Shown here: positions 10,234 through 17,894 of the stretch, in pieces
Layout: the number at the start of each line of letters is the position of its first letter
Position numbering within the stretch: the stretch's first letter is position 1
Assembly (NCBI GenBank): GCA_963794655.1
Contig: CAWCEV010000008.1
Location: forward strand, 124,001-188,000
Direction: 5' to 3'
Length of the DNA stretch: 64,000 nt
From: Roseiarcus sp963794655
GTDB lineage: Bacteria > Pseudomonadota > Alphaproteobacteria > Rhizobiales > Beijerinckiaceae
The notes under the pieces: generated by a model
Databases searched by the model: none
What the model was told of the DNA's origin: nothing
What the model saw: only the letters and a program-made list of their open reading frames with translations
Translations under genes and position numbers: made by a program

Positions 10234-11652
10234 ATGAATTCAATCATCCGGCGCGGTTGCGCCGTTGGTCTGGCGGTTGCAGCCTGCGCGCTCATCGCCG
10301 GCTGTGACGATTCCTATCTCGACCAGAGCTCCGCGCGGTCCCAGCAGCCCATCTCGGCGGCGACACTGGCTGAGATGGACAAGCTCGACACCTCGCCGTC
10401 CGCGCCGACCCTCATCCGCACCTACAAGAAGGAAGCGGAGCTCGAGATCTGGAAGAAGAATTCGAGCGGCGAGTACGCACTGCTCAAGACCTACCCGATG
10501 TGCCGCTGGTCGGGCCAGCTCGGGCCGAAGAAGCGCGAAGGCGACATGCAGGTGCCGGAAGGCTTCTATACGATCGCGCCCGGGCAGATGAACCCGGCCT
10601 CCCATTATTACCTGTCTTTCAACGTCGGCTATCCCAACGCCTATGATCGGGCTTACGGACGCACCGGCGGCAACGTCATGGTGCATGGCGTCTGCTCGTC
10701 GGCGGGCTGCTTCTCGATGACCGACGAGCAGGTCGCCGACATCTATGCGATCGCCCGCGAATCCTTCGCCGGCGGCCAGCGCGAAATCCAGCTCCAGTCC
10801 TATCCGTTCCATATGACGCCGGAGAACATGGCCAAGTTCCGGCTCGATCCCAATATCGCTTTCTGGAAAGACCTCAAGAACGGTTCCGACCATTTCGAGG
10901 TCACCAAGGCTGAGCCCTCGGTCACGGTGTGCGGCAAGCGCTATGTGTTCGACGCGACGCCGAAGGGCGATGTCTCCGCGAGCGAGCCCTGCCCCGCGCT
11001 CACCCGCGACGAGAATGTCGAGGCGCTGGTCACGGAGAAGGAGCAGACGGACGACGGCAAGGTCGCCGATCTTATCGCCTCGGGCGTCAAGCCGGTCCGG
11101 CTCGTCTATGCCGACGGCGGCCAGAATGCCGTCTTCGCCGGCTACAAGGACACAAGCGACCCGGACGCGGTCGCGACTGGCCCGCAGGAGGTCGTCCTCA
11201 GCGATTCCAGACCCGCGCCGGCCTCCGTCAAGATCGCCGCCGCCGACGCCAAGCGCCGGGCCGCGAGCGCTGCGCCGCCCGCGGTCGAGGCCTCGGCGGC
11301 GCCGGCCGCCGCGACCGAGGCGGTCGCGCTCACCTCCCCGCCGAACCAGGCGTCGGGCGGCGTGCTTGGCGGGATCACCGGCGGGGCGCAAAGCGTCAAG
11401 AATTGGCTGCACATCGGCGGCGGCGGCCAGCAGGCCGCGCCGCCGGCGCCCACGGAAGCCAGCGCCGCCGACGAGGCGCCTTCCTCCGGAGCGCCGCTGC
11501 CGCCGCGCCGCGACGGAGCCGCTTCGGACGGCGAGAAGAGCGTGAAGATGGCGTCGCTGCATACGCCCCCGACCCCGCCCGCGAGGCCCAATGTCGCGGG
11601 TGCGGAGACCGACGACGCGGGTTCGCCAAAGGCGCCCGCGCAGGCGCAGTAA
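10234..11652 (+). CDS. YkuD-type L,D-transpeptidase family lipoprotein (YafK-like)
   Basis: A 472-residue cell-wall enzyme predicted to cross-link or attach to peptidoglycan in the periplasm. It begins with a lipoprotein signal (hydrophobic core then LIAGC, Cys being the lipidated residue), which fixes the start at ATG 10234 rather than the in-frame codon at 10156. The catalytic motif HGVCSSAGCFSM matches H-G-x3-S-x-G-C. The catalytic domain spans about residues 55-235. The remaining ~230 residues are Ala/Pro-rich and low in complexity, probably a wall-spanning or disordered tail. Confidence 0.88.
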   Translation: MNSIIRRGCAVGLAVAACALIAGCDDSYLDQSSARSQQPISAATLAEMDKLDTSPSAPTLIRTYKKEAELEIWKKNSSGEYALLKTYPMCRWSGQLGPKKREGDMQVPEGFYTIAPGQMNPASHYYLSFNVGYPNAYDRAYGRTGGNVMVHGVCSSAGCFSMTDEQVADIYAIARESFAGGQREIQLQSYPFHMTPENMAKFRLDPNIAFWKDLKNGSDHFEVTKAEPSVTVCGKRYVFDATPKGDVSASEPCPALTRDENVEALVTEKEQTDDGKVADLIASGVKPVRLVYADGGQNAVFAGYKDTSDPDAVATGPQEVVLSDSRPAPASVKIAAADAKRRAASAAPPAVEASAAPAAATEAVALTSPPNQASGGVLGGITGGAQSVKNWLHIGGGGQQAAPPAPTEASAADEAPSSGAPLPPRRDGAASDGEKSVKMASLHTPPTPPARPNVAGAETDDAGSPKAPAQAQ

Positions 11653-11658
11653 CGCTCC

Positions 11659-12237
11659 CTATTCCGCCCGGCCCGCGCCCCGAATTGCTCCGATCCGCGC
11701 GGAGAGGCGCGACATGAGCCGCGCCGCCTCATCGGCATCGGCGAGCGCGCGCGTCGGCACCACGATCGGCGCGCCCTCGCGCATCCAGAGGTAAATGAGG
11801 CCCCCCGCGTCTTCGGCCGCGTCACAGTCGGCGTAGCAGAGCCGCCTCGTTCGCCCATCGACATCGAGCGAGACCGCGTCATTTTCGAACGTCGCCGTCA
11901 CCGCGCCTGCCGACCGAAGCTCGGCGATCGTGCCACGGCCTTCGCGACGGGCGCGGCGGACGCGCCAGTGATTGGCGAGACGCTGGATCATGAAGGCGGC
12001 CGCGGCGAGGATGATCGTCGCCTCTCCTGCGCGGCGGCTGATCAGGCCGGTCAGCGCCAGCACAGCGGCGAAGGCGATAACGAGCGCGAAGGCGGTCAGC
12101 GGCGCCAGATGGCGGGCGAGCAATCCGCCCTTGAGAGCCAGGCGCAACCCTGCCCGAGCCGCGGCGGCTTCGGCCTCGGCCGGGGATAGCGTGAACGCAT
12201 ATGGGCCGAACGATTTGGAGCGGCTCACCGCCGTCAC
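11659..12237 (-). CDS. Two-helix membrane protein, YcxB-like C-terminus
   Basis: A 192-residue inner-membrane protein. An N-terminal FGPYAFTLSP stretch precedes two hydrophobic helices (about residues 42-62 and 70-88). A soluble C-terminal domain follows (DAVSLDVDGRTRRLCYADC, GLIYLWMREGAPIVVPTRAL) with the pattern of the YcxB-like domain. Its start overlaps the end of bolA by 4 bp (ATGA type), so the two are probably translationally coupled. Function unknown; DUF2244 was considered but the motifs do not fit as well. Confidence 0.65.
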   Translation of the reverse strand: MTAVSRSKSFGPYAFTLSPAEAEAAAARAGLRLALKGGLLARHLAPLTAFALVIAFAAVLALTGLISRRAGEATIILAAAAFMIQRLANHWRVRRARREGRGTIAELRSAGAVTATFENDAVSLDVDGRTRRLCYADCDAAEDAGGLIYLWMREGAPIVVPTRALADADEAARLMSRLSARIGAIRGAGRAE

Positions 12238-12497
12238 GGCTCGCCCGGCGCCTTGGCGACGAGCGCGAGCGCGTGCAAACCATCGGCGAATTCCGCCGTC
12301 AGGAGGTCGTAAACCAGTCGATGCCGCTCGACGCGGCTGCGGCGCTCGAATCGCGCGGACACGATGCGGACTCGGTAATGCGTGCCCCCGCCCTCGCGCG
12401 CCCCGGCATGTCCCGCATGACGGTCGGACTCGTCGACGACATCGAGCGCGATCGGATCGAGCGCTTCCGTCAAACGGGCGACAATTCTCTCATCCAT
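12234..12497 (-). CDS. BolA family protein
   Basis: An 87-residue BolA-fold protein. Family hallmarks are DESDRHAGHAGAREGGGTHY, the RVRIVS strand, the SRVERHRLVYDLL helix and the final GLHALAL strand. BolA proteins bind [2Fe-2S] clusters with monothiol glutaredoxins and affect iron homeostasis and morphology. Start at the Met of MDERIVARL; five more codons (MRVVI) are possible. It is divergent from the J-domain gene, an arrangement common in Hyphomicrobiales, and overlaps the downstream membrane-protein gene by 4 bp. Confidence 0.9.
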   Translation of the reverse strand: MDERIVARLTEALDPIALDVVDESDRHAGHAGAREGGGTHYRVRIVSARFERRSRVERHRLVYDLLTAEFADGLHALALVAKAPGEP

Positions 12498-12627
12498 GAT
12501 CACAACGCGCACTCCCGTTAAGCCATTCTCGACCCCACATGTCTTAGCAAAGGGCGCGCTCTTCCGCCCTCTCGTGGGATCGTTTGGGGGCTTGCCCGAT
12601 AGCGGCGGCGGTCATAAAGGTCATGGC

Positions 12628-13224
12628 ATGGATTTGAATTCTCGTCTCTTCGACCGGATCCGGGTCAAGCCTGCCGAACGCACGCCGGAAAAGGCGCCGG
12701 TGACCCCGTGCTCGTTTCCCGGTTGCGCTGCCGAGGGCGTCTTTCGGGCGCCCAAGGGCCGCGAGCGCGAGGGCGAATATTTCAGCTTCTGCCGCGATCA
12801 TGTGCGGGAATATAACGCCTCCTACGATTACTTCCGCGGCATGGACGATGCGTCGATGGCGAAATTTCGCCAAGCCGACGCGGTCGGCCATCGCCCGACC
12901 TGGAAGCTCGGCGCCCGAGCGGCCCGGGCCGGCCAACAGGTCGACGAGTCTGTTTTTGCCGAAGCGCGAGCGGCGAGGCGGCGCGGAGCGCGCGGCAAGG
13001 CGCCGCAGCAGCACGAGCCGCCTCGATACAACGTCTTGGCGATCAAGGCCTTGCTGACGCTTGACCTCGACGGCGAGGCCACCCAGGCGAAGATCAAGGC
13101 CCGATACAAGGATCTGGTGAAGCGCCATCATCCGGACGCCAACGGCGGCGATCGTTCGTCGGAAGACAGATTGCGCGAGATCATTCAGGCGTACAATTAC
13201 CTCCGCGCCAACAAGCTGGTCTGA
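12628..13224 (+). CDS. J-domain (DnaJ-like) co-chaperone
   Basis: A 198-residue protein with a C-terminal J domain (about residues 135-198): the helix II-loop segment KARYKDLVKRHHPDANGGD contains the HPD tripeptide that stimulates DnaK ATPase, then a helix ending IIQAYNYLR. The N-terminal part has a Cys/His-containing region (PCSFPGCAAEGVFRAP, FSFCRDHVREYN) that could bind a metal. ATG 12628 is preferred because the codons upstream to 12496 run into the bolA promoter region. Divergent from bolA. Confidence 0.88.
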   Translation: MDLNSRLFDRIRVKPAERTPEKAPVTPCSFPGCAAEGVFRAPKGREREGEYFSFCRDHVREYNASYDYFRGMDDASMAKFRQADAVGHRPTWKLGARAARAGQQVDESVFAEARAARRRGARGKAPQQHEPPRYNVLAIKALLTLDLDGEATQAKIKARYKDLVKRHHPDANGGDRSSEDRLREIIQAYNYLRANKLV

Positions 13225-13416
13225 TCGGGGCGCCGGACGGAAAGCGGGTCGCCTACAAGCGGGACCCGTCATCGCGGCGAAGCGCAATGGTGCGAGGATG
13301 CTCAAGGCATCGAAGGCGCCGGGATGGTCCGGCGCGGGGCGGCGCTTTTGCGCGCGGCCGGAATTCGAGTATGAGAATGACGCTCTTTTCCGCTCGCGGG
13401 AGGGCGTGGAGGACCA

Positions 13417-14421
13417 ATGAATTCGATACATACCCTCGTGGAATCCGAAGCCGCGCCCGGTCTGCCCGACACGCGGGTATCGGTACGCAAACTGTTCGGC
13501 ATCGATTCCGATATGGAGGCGCCCGCTTATTCGGAACGCGATGAACACGTGCCGGATCTCGATCCGGACTATCTGTTCGACCGCGACACGACGCTCGCGA
13601 TCCTTGCTGGCTTCGCCTACAACCGCCGGGTGATGATCACCGGCTATCACGGCACCGGCAAGTCGACTCACATCGAGCAGACCGCCGCGCGCCTGAACTG
13701 GCCCTGCGTGCGCATCAACCTCGACAGCCACGTCTCGCGCATCGACCTCGTCGGCAAGGACGCGATCGTGCTCAAGGACGGCAAGCAGGTGACCGAATTT
13801 CGCGACGGCATGCTGCCGTGGGCGATCCAGCACAATATCGCTCTGTGCTTCGACGAATACGACGCGGGGCGCCCAGACGTGATGTTCGTCATCCAGCGGG
13901 TTTTGGAGGTGTCGGGCCGCCTGACCCTTCTCGATCAGCGCCGGGTCATTCGTCCCCATCCAGCCTTCCGCCTCTTCGCCACCGCCAACACGGTCGGCCT
14001 CGGCGACACGTCGGGGCTCTATCACGGCACGCAGCAGATCAACCAGGGCCAGATGGATCGATGGTCGATCGTCGCCACCCTGAACTACCTGCCGCACGAC
14101 AAGGAGGTCGATATTGTCCTCGCCAAGTCGCCTGCGCATCGGGCGCGCAAGGATGGACGGGACACTATCAACAAGATGGTGCGGGTGGCGGACCTGACCC
14201 GGAACGCTTTTATCAACGGGGATCTTTCGACCGTCATGAGCCCCCGCACCGTCATCACCTGGGCCGAGAACGCAGAAATCTTCAAGGATGTCGGCTTCGC
14301 CTTCCGCCTGACCTTCCTCAACAAATGCGACGAACTCGAACGGACGCTGGTGGCGGAGTTCTACCAGCGCTGCTTCGGGCAGGAACTGCCCGAGAGCGCG
14401 CTCAACGTCGCCCTGAGCTAA
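13417..14421 (+). CDS. cobS: Aerobic cobaltochelatase subunit CobS
   Basis: A 334-residue AAA+ subunit of the ATP-dependent cobaltochelatase (CobNST), which inserts cobalt into hydrogenobyrinic acid a,c-diamide in aerobic B12 synthesis. Visible features: the Walker A motif GYHGTGKSTH, Walker B LCFDEYDAG, sensor region FATANTVGLGDTSGLYHGTQ, and the conserved MDRWSIV and C-terminal QELPESALNVALS. Length is normal for the family. The usual partner cobT does not follow; an FMN reductase gene starts 8 bp downstream instead. Confidence 0.95.
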   Translation: MNSIHTLVESEAAPGLPDTRVSVRKLFGIDSDMEAPAYSERDEHVPDLDPDYLFDRDTTLAILAGFAYNRRVMITGYHGTGKSTHIEQTAARLNWPCVRINLDSHVSRIDLVGKDAIVLKDGKQVTEFRDGMLPWAIQHNIALCFDEYDAGRPDVMFVIQRVLEVSGRLTLLDQRRVIRPHPAFRLFATANTVGLGDTSGLYHGTQQINQGQMDRWSIVATLNYLPHDKEVDIVLAKSPAHRARKDGRDTINKMVRVADLTRNAFINGDLSTVMSPRTVITWAENAEIFKDVGFAFRLTFLNKCDELERTLVAEFYQRCFGQELPESALNVALS

Positions 14422-14429
14422 CGCGCGCG

Positions 14430-14963
14430 ATGAGGTTTCTGGCCATCTCCGGAAGCCTCCGCCGCGCCTCCACCAACACGGCGGTTCTCGAGGCGCTGGC
14501 GCGGCTCGCGCCCGAGGGCGTCAAGGTCCTCGTCTACGCCGAACTCGCCGCGCTCCCGCCATTCAACCCCGACGACGATGTCGAAGAAAGGCCGAAACCC
14601 GAGCCGGTCGAGCGGCTGCGCGCGCTCGTTGCCGCGAGCGACGCGCTCATCATCGCCGCCCCGGAATACGCCCATGGCGTGCCTGGCGCGCTGAAGAACG
14701 CGCTCGACTGGCTGGTGGCGAGCGAGACCTTCGCCGGCAAACCGGTCGCGCTGATCAATGCGTCCCCACGAGCCTTCCATGCCCAGGCCAGCTTGCGCGA
14801 GATTCTCGCGACGATGGCGGCGAGATTTGTTCCGGAGGCCTTCACGGAGCTCTCGCTCACAGGGAAGAAGACCACGGCCGAAGAGATCCTTGCTGATCCG
14901 GCCAGCGCGCGAAAACTCAAGGAGGCCATCGAGGTTCTAACCAAGACGGCTCAGGAAGCCTGA
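14430..14963 (+). CDS. NAD(P)H-dependent FMN reductase
   Basis: A 177-residue flavodoxin-fold reductase. The phosphate-binding loop near the N-terminus (FLAISGSLRRASTNTA) and the PEYAHGVPGALKNALDWL motif are characteristic of the NADPH-dependent FMN reductase/chromate reductase family. Starts 8 bp after cobS stop, so it is likely cotranscribed. A role in supplying reduced flavin to corrinoid reduction is an inference from position only; relatives also reduce quinones, azo dyes or chromate. Confidence 0.85.
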   Translation: MRFLAISGSLRRASTNTAVLEALARLAPEGVKVLVYAELAALPPFNPDDDVEERPKPEPVERLRALVAASDALIIAAPEYAHGVPGALKNALDWLVASETFAGKPVALINASPRAFHAQASLREILATMAARFVPEAFTELSLTGKKTTAEEILADPASARKLKEAIEVLTKTAQEA

Positions 14964-14998
14964 CATCGGGCATTGCGCCTCCCCGCGCTTTGCGCCAC

Positions 14999-16573
14999 AT
15001 GACCGGCATGAATCATGACCTCGTCCTCATCGTCGACTTCGGCTCGCAGGTCACACAGCTGATAGCGCGGCGCGTGCGCGAGGCCGGCGTCTACTGCGAA
15101 ATCCACCCATATTCGAAGGCCGGCGAGGCGTTCGCACGGCTCCGTCCGAAAGCGGTGATCCTGTCGGGCGGCCCGGCGTCGGTCCCGGAGCCGGGCAGCC
15201 CGCGGGCGCCACCGGAGATATTCGGGAGCGGGATCCCCATCCTGGCCATCTGCTACGGCCAGCAGACCCTATGCGAGCAACTCGGCGGCAGGGTCGAGGG
15301 CGGGCACGCTGCGGAATTCGGCCGTGCGGAGGTCGAAATCCTCTCTCCTTCAGCGCTCTTCGATGGCGTCTGGGACAAGGGCGGCCGCTATCCCGTGTGG
15401 ATGAGCCACGGCGACCGCGTGACTCGCCTGCCCGACGGGTTCCGCGTCTACGCAGTCTCGGAAAATGCGCCCTACGCCGTCGCCGCAGACGAAACACGCC
15501 GCTACTACACGACGATGTTCCACCCCGAGGTCTTCCATACGCCCGATGGCGCCAAGCTCATCGCCAACTTCCTCTACAAGATTGCCGGCCTCAAAGGCGA
15601 CTGGACGATGGCGGCCTTCCGCGCAGAGGAGATTGCACGCATCCGCGCCAAGGTCGGGCGAGCGCGGGTCATCTGCGGCCTTTCCGGCGGGGTCGACTCG
15701 GCAGTCGCAGCGGTTTTGATCCACGAGGCGATCGGGGATCAGCTGACCTGCGTTTTCGTCGATCACGGCCTGCTCAGGCAGGGGGAAGCGGACGAGGTGG
15801 TCAGCCTTTTTCGCGGCCACTTCAACATCCCGCTCGTCCATGTCGACGCGGCGGCGGAATTCCTGCACGCGCTCGCCGGCGTCGAAGACCCCGAAGCCAA
15901 GCGCAAGACGATCGGCAGGCTTTTCATCGACGTCTTCGACGCCGAAGCGCGGCGGATCGCGAGCGACGGCCGAGGGCCGGTCGAGTTTCTGGGCCAGGGC
16001 ACCCTCTATCCCGACGTGATCGAGAGCGTCTCGTTTTCGGGCGGCCCGTCGGTGACGATCAAGAGCCACCACAACGTTGGCGGCCTGCCCGACCGGATGC
16101 GGATGAAGCTCGTCGAGCCGCTGCGCGAATTGTTCAAGGACGAGGTCCGCACACTCGGCCGCGAACTCGGCCTGCCCGAGGCGTTCATCGGCCGTCACCC
16201 CTTTCCTGGCCCGGGCCTCGCTGTCCGCTGCCCCGGCGCCGTTACCCGCGAGAAGCTGGATATCCTGCGCCAGGCCGACGCGATCTACCTCGACGAAATC
16301 CGCAAGGCCGGACTCTACGACAAGATCTGGCAGGCTTTCGCGGTGCTGCTCCCGGTGCGCACGGTTGGCGTCATGGGCGACGGACGCACCTATGATCATG
16401 TCTGCGCGCTTCGCGCAGTGACCTCGATCGACGGCATGACGGCGGACTTCTATCCGTTCGACATGGCTTTCCTCGGCCGCGCCGCAACCCGCATCATCAA
16501 CGAGGTCAAGGGCGTCAACCGCGTCGTCTACGACGTGACCTCGAAGCCCCCCGGCACGATCGAGTGGGAGTGA
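14999..16573 (+). CDS. guaA: GMP synthase (glutamine-hydrolysing)
   Basis: Converts XMP, ATP and glutamine to GMP, the last step of guanine nucleotide synthesis. The class I glutamine amidotransferase domain is N-terminal (LIVDFGSQVTQLIARRVRE, nucleophile Cys in AICYGQQ, His/Glu in MFHPEV). The ATP-pyrophosphatase domain follows with PP-loop GLSGGVDSAV, and the C-terminal dimerisation domain has RHPFPGPGLAVRC and ends SKPPGTIEWE, the usual terminus. Starts at ATG 14999 or 15008 both fit; no strong ribosome binding site distinguishes them. Length (~524 residues) is normal. Confidence 0.97.
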   Translation: MTGMNHDLVLIVDFGSQVTQLIARRVREAGVYCEIHPYSKAGEAFARLRPKAVILSGGPASVPEPGSPRAPPEIFGSGIPILAICYGQQTLCEQLGGRVEGGHAAEFGRAEVEILSPSALFDGVWDKGGRYPVWMSHGDRVTRLPDGFRVYAVSENAPYAVAADETRRYYTTMFHPEVFHTPDGAKLIANFLYKIAGLKGDWTMAAFRAEEIARIRAKVGRARVICGLSGGVDSAVAAVLIHEAIGDQLTCVFVDHGLLRQGEADEVVSLFRGHFNIPLVHVDAAAEFLHALAGVEDPEAKRKTIGRLFIDVFDAEARRIASDGRGPVEFLGQGTLYPDVIESVSFSGGPSVTIKSHHNVGGLPDRMRMKLVEPLRELFKDEVRTLGRELGLPEAFIGRHPFPGPGLAVRCPGAVTREKLDILRQADAIYLDEIRKAGLYDKIWQAFAVLLPVRTVGVMGDGRTYDHVCALRAVTSIDGMTADFYPFDMAFLGRAATRIINEVKGVNRVVYDVTSKPPGTIEWE

Positions 16574-16671
16574 GCGACGGTCGCCGGGTCGGCGATCGGG
16601 TTCGCGTCGTTGGATGGCTGGGACGCCGCGGGTCAGTCGATACCGGCGGCATCCCCCTATGCGACTCAGCT

Positions 16672-17856
16672 TCACGGCGTGGGCTTGGCGCCGGCGCGCA
16701 CGAACGGCTGATAGTCGGCGCGCAGCTCAGCATTGAGGCTGCCGTCGAAAAACGGAATGTTGTGGTTCTTGTGCGGGTAGCGCTCGCATGCCTTCTCGTC
16801 GAGTTCAACGCCAAGGCCCGGCTTGGTCGGGACGATGATTTCGCCGGCGGTGAATTGGAGGTCCTCGCGCACCACCTCTTTGCGCCAGGGAACGTCGACC
16901 GCGATCGTTTCAAGGATGTGGAAATTCGGGATCGACGCCGCGAGATGGATCGTCATCGCGTTCATGACTGGCCCCGTCGGATTGTGAGGCGCGACCGGCA
17001 GATAGCGCATGTGCGCGAGGCCGGCGATCTTCTTCGCTTCCAGCATCCCGCCGACATGGCCAACGTCGGGCTGCAGCACGTCGACCGCGCGTTTGCTGAT
17101 GAGTTCCAGGAAGCGCTCCGGCTCGAAATACCGTTCCCCCGTCGCGATCGGAATGGGGCTCTTCGCCCTCACCTCCGCTAAAGCGTCGATGCTCTCGGGA
17201 GGCAGCGGCTCCTCGAACCAGCGCGGCGCAAATCTTTCGAGTTCGCGCGCCATGGCGATAGCGGTCGGAACATTCAACCGTCCGTGCACTTCGATCATGA
17301 GATCGATGTCAGGGCCCACAGCATCCCGAACAGCCTCCACGATTGCGATCGTCTGATTGCGCTGGGCGCGATCCATGTCGAGATAGGCATGGCCAAACGG
17401 GTCCCACTTGAGCGCCTTGAAGCCGAGTTGGACCGCGTTGCGAGCCCTGGCTGCATAGTCCTCCGGCGTCTGAGCGCCGGCAAACCAGCCGTTGCCGTAG
17501 CAGGCCAGCCGATCGCGCTGTTTGCCACCCAGCAACTCATAGACCGGCACATTGAGCGCCTTGCCCTTGATGTCGAGCAGCGCCGCTTCCACAGCGCTCA
17601 GCGCGCTGCGAAAAACGGCGCCGGTACGCCAGTAGGAATCGCGGTTAAGCGATTCGATGAGCCACTCGGTGCGAAACGGATCCTGGCCGATCAGGAATCG
17701 GCCGGTCTCGCGAATGGACTCGATCAGTGTGCTCTCGCGCCACTCGAGCGTCGCCTCTCCGACGCCCTCGAGGCCGGTGTCCGTGTAGAGCTTGACAAAC
17801 ACCCAGCTCGTGCGCCCCGCATCGACCAGAAACGTGCGTAAGTCCTCAATCTTCAT
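16672..17856 (-). CDS. Mandelate racemase/muconate lactonizing enzyme family dehydratase (distal copy)
   Basis: A 394-residue enolase-superfamily enzyme, probably a sugar-acid dehydratase of the galactonate-dehydratase type. The N-terminal capping domain (KLYTDTGLEGVGEATLEWRE) is followed by the barrel with KALKWDPFGHAYLDM, LMIEVHGRLNVPTA, WFEEPLPPES, GERYFEPERF and DVLQPDVGHVGG; a catalytic-His context is VAPHNPTGPV. The long upstream extension of the open frame to 18309 is shadow over the transporter gene; ATG 17856 begins MKIEDLRTFLV. It is the last gene of the transport operon, 38 bp after the ATPase-permease stop. The exact substrate is not deducible. Confidence 0.87.
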   Translation of the reverse strand: MKIEDLRTFLVDAGRTSWVFVKLYTDTGLEGVGEATLEWRESTLIESIRETGRFLIGQDPFRTEWLIESLNRDSYWRTGAVFRSALSAVEAALLDIKGKALNVPVYELLGGKQRDRLACYGNGWFAGAQTPEDYAARARNAVQLGFKALKWDPFGHAYLDMDRAQRNQTIAIVEAVRDAVGPDIDLMIEVHGRLNVPTAIAMARELERFAPRWFEEPLPPESIDALAEVRAKSPIPIATGERYFEPERFLELISKRAVDVLQPDVGHVGGMLEAKKIAGLAHMRYLPVAPHNPTGPVMNAMTIHLAASIPNFHILETIAVDVPWRKEVVREDLQFTAGEIIVPTKPGLGVELDEKACERYPHKNHNIPFFDGSLNAELRADYQPFVRAGAKPTP

Positions 17857-17894
17857 GGCTTCGACCATCCTCGAGTTTGTGCTTTGCGGAAGAC

